DNA of 64,000 bases, taken from contig NZ_AP028070.1 of NCBI RefSeq assembly GCF_030297175.1, positions 186,001 to 250,000 of the forward strand, in the 5' to 3' direction. Numbering within the stretch: the stretch's first letter is position 1; each line of letters begins with the position of its first letter. A model generated the notes under the pieces. It was not told the DNA's origin and made no database searches. It saw only the letters and a program-made list of their open reading frames with translations. Both the position numbers and the translations under genes were made by a program. This DNA is from Marinobacter sp. LA51 (lineage in GTDB: Bacteria > Pseudomonadota > Gammaproteobacteria > Pseudomonadales > Oleiphilaceae). Below, piece after piece: positions 62,184-64,000 of this stretch.

Positions 62184-63959
62184 TCAGGCCTCATTTCCGA
62201 CAGAGGGCAGCTCAACCCAGAAATGAGCGCCTTGTTCATAGTAATAGCCCAGCCGTCCATTCATAAGGGCGGCAAGCTCCCGGCAAATTGCCAGCCCGAG
62301 CCCGGTTCCGGCGGTTGCCTTGGTATCTCCCGAATCCGCCTGGGAAAATCGATCAAACAGGCGCTCGACAAAGGTTTCCGGCACACCTTCACCATGATCT
62401 TGAACGACAATTCGTGTAGAGCCGGCCGTTCCTGTCTCGACGAAAACCCTGACTTTTCCATTTGCCGGTGAGAATTTAATAGCATTACTGACGAAATTGT
62501 CGAGTATTTGTCGTAATCGATGCGCATCGGTGATCACTTTCTGCCGGGGATTGCAGTGTGCGGTCAAAGCAACCTTGTACTCATGGGCCATGGTTTGATT
62601 GTCAAAAACCGTTGATTCGAGAATAGGCTGCAATGATTCCGTCGCCAATGTCACCGACATGCGCCCGGCGGATAGTTTGCTGAAGTCCAGAAGGTCTGAA
62701 ATCAAAAGCTGCAACCGATGGCCGTTACGCAACGCAAGACTGTTCATGGCCCGGGCTCGGGTTGGCAGGTCACCAGTAGCACCCGAATCAATCAGGCGCA
62801 GTGCACCATTGATCGACGTCAGGGGCGTGCGCAGCTCATGACTGACATTGGAGACAAACTGGTCCTTCATGGTACTGATGGCATCCCGTTCATCCATCAG
62901 TTGATTAAAGGCGATGGCCAGGTTTCGAACCTCATTGGCTCCGCTTGGGTCCAGCCGATCCGCTTTCGATGGAGTTTGAACCATGCTGTTGATTTTTCGA
63001 GTCATTCGGTCAAGAGGGTTAATCGCGGAACGAGTCAGAATATAACTGATCAGAGCGATCACCAGTGCAATGCTGAGACTGATCCAGAAAAATTGGCCAA
63101 ATGACTCCTTGGCCGGCGCGGTCGCCCATTCATGGGGTACCGCTCGAACAAATTGCCAGCCCAATCGTTGCAGGTGGCTGGTGGCGTATATGAGTGTCCG
63201 TCCATCCGGACCTACGGCGTGCCCCGACGTGATGCCCGAGAGCGCAGCATCGATCAGCGCGTTGTCGCCAGGTGCAGGTAAGGGAATAATGCCATTTTTG
63301 GTAATTGCACCCCCTTCGATGTACAGAAAGTTTTCGCTGTCGATGATGGTGAAGGTCGCTTCCTCATTTGCGATTTCCTCCAGCATGGCAACGGGCACAA
63401 TACTGGTTTTACCCAGGTTGATGGTGCCGCCCAATAAACCCAGTAAATCCCCTTCGTCCGATTCTATTGGCGCCAGAAACGAGAGTAGCGGAACGCCAGT
63501 CGTACGACCTAAAAGGGGCCGGCTGATGACCGGCTTTCGGCTTGCCATGGCCTGGCGGAAATGGCTGCGGTCGGAGTAGTTAGTACCAATTCGTCCGGGC
63601 GTGTAGAAATTCTCGAAGATGGCCGTCGCATTGTCATCGAAAACCAGTACTCCGTCGGGGAACAGGGCGTTGAGAAGTTTTTGTCGTTCCAGTTGAATCG
63701 CGATCTCACTACTGCTGACCAGTTTGTCGCCGTGGCTGAGCAGGCTTGCAGATTCTGCCAGCACGTCCAGCTTCAACTGCAGCCGCTGATTGACCTCGGT
63801 GGCAATGCGCCGGGTTTCGTAAAGCTGCTGCTCGGTTAGGATGTCTTCGAAATCTTCTACCAGCGCGCTGTAAGCCACGAATAGCACAGAACCAACGGTT
63901 GTGATGGTTCCCAGCAGAATAATCAGGGCAAGTCGTGATCCGAGTGAAAGTGAAGGCAA
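62184..63959 (-). CDS. dCACHE-HAMP membrane sensor histidine kinase
   Basis: This 591-residue kinase has helix 1 (about 10-30), a periplasmic double-CACHE domain (about 35-275, FENFYTPGRIGTNYSDRSHF), helix 2 (about 283-305), HAMP (about 305-360), HisKA with His at about 373 (FVSNVSHELRTPLTSI) and HATPase (NFVSNAIKFSPANGKVR, GTGLGLAICRELAAL). The start is TTG at 63959 with AAGGA 7 bases upstream. It is complete; the promoter is probably just outside or at the window end. It is the first gene of the trio and ends 8 bases before the preferred start of the next. Confidence 0.9.
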   Translation of the reverse strand: MPSLSLGSRLALIILLGTITTVGSVLFVAYSALVEDFEDILTEQQLYETRRIATEVNQRLQLKLDVLAESASLLSHGDKLVSSSEIAIQLERQKLLNALFPDGVLVFDDNATAIFENFYTPGRIGTNYSDRSHFRQAMASRKPVISRPLLGRTTGVPLLSFLAPIESDEGDLLGLLGGTINLGKTSIVPVAMLEEIANEEATFTIIDSENFLYIEGGAITKNGIIPLPAPGDNALIDAALSGITSGHAVGPDGRTLIYATSHLQRLGWQFVRAVPHEWATAPAKESFGQFFWISLSIALVIALISYILTRSAINPLDRMTRKINSMVQTPSKADRLDPSGANEVRNLAIAFNQLMDERDAISTMKDQFVSNVSHELRTPLTSINGALRLIDSGATGDLPTRARAMNSLALRNGHRLQLLISDLLDFSKLSAGRMSVTLATESLQPILESTVFDNQTMAHEYKVALTAHCNPRQKVITDAHRLRQILDNFVSNAIKFSPANGKVRVFVETGTAGSTRIVVQDHGEGVPETFVERLFDRFSQADSGDTKATAGTGLGLAICRELAALMNGRLGYYYEQGAHFWVELPSVGNEA

Positions 63960-64000
63960 ATCAAAATCCTTGTGGCACTTTGGGGTAATTGTTGCTTTGA

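Overview
The window is a stretch of bacterial chromosome with high GC content and short gaps between genes. Gene content and order suggest a marine gammaproteobacterium close to Marinobacter: an assimilatory nitrate block, a TonB system behind a Fur box, a DUF4331/HupE cluster, the 'proteobacterial dedicated sortase' system, and long cyclic-di-GMP and histidine-kinase proteins. The genus is inferred from gene content, not from a marker gene. I saw no rRNA, tRNA, CRISPR array, phage or transposase gene.

Bases 1-15100 hold nitrate and nitrite assimilation. On the minus strand are nirB (cut by the window edge) and a NasC-like flavoprotein. Then come nasR on the plus strand, the ABC nitrate importer nrtA-nrtB-nrtD on the minus strand, nasA on the plus strand, and further on an FNT nitrite channel followed by a fused PP2C phosphatase/protein kinase. 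The best signal in the window is regulatory. Four transcripts (nasC-nirB, nrtABD, nasA and nirC-kinase) each begin with a sigma-54 promoter of GG-N10-GC type. Each has a leader ending in an intrinsic terminator, and a hairpin with a six-base loop (A at position 1, G at 4, C at 6) overlaps the 5' arm of that terminator. This is the target architecture of ANTAR antiterminators, and nasR encodes a NIT-ANTAR protein. I infer double control: nitrogen limitation through NtrC and sigma-54 starts the transcript, and nitrate or nitrite through NasR lets it read through. A SprT-like protease and a lone T6SS Hcp gene sit inside this block.

Bases 15100-24300 carry tonB-exbD-exbD-exbB with a Fur box, a dCACHE-HAMP-PAS-PAS-GGDEF diguanylate cyclase, a TauE/SafE transporter, a lytic transglycosylase, an amidase and an unknown protein. 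Bases 24300-29700 carry a four-gene minus-strand cluster (DUF4331 secreted protein, small lipoprotein, TPR protein, HupE/UreJ-like membrane protein), divergent from an ECF sigma factor and its RskA-type anti-sigma. Bases 29700-41400 hold an HDOD-GAF protein, metNIQ, a secreted glycerophosphodiesterase, an outer-membrane beta-barrel, cysK, a diguanylate cyclase with three solute-binding domains, mgsA and a DUF815 ATPase.

Bases 41400-47100 are the sortase system: histidine kinase and regulator on one strand, the VIT/VWA target protein and class GN sortase on the other. After it come an acyltransferase, two small membrane proteins, an OmpA-domain protein without a signal peptide, a rhomboid protease with a helical tail, an inverted-repeat element, a zinc-finger/TPR membrane protein, an ABC exporter and aconitase acnA. 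The window ends with three tandem sensor histidine kinases whose cores are clearly related and which have no response regulator in view.
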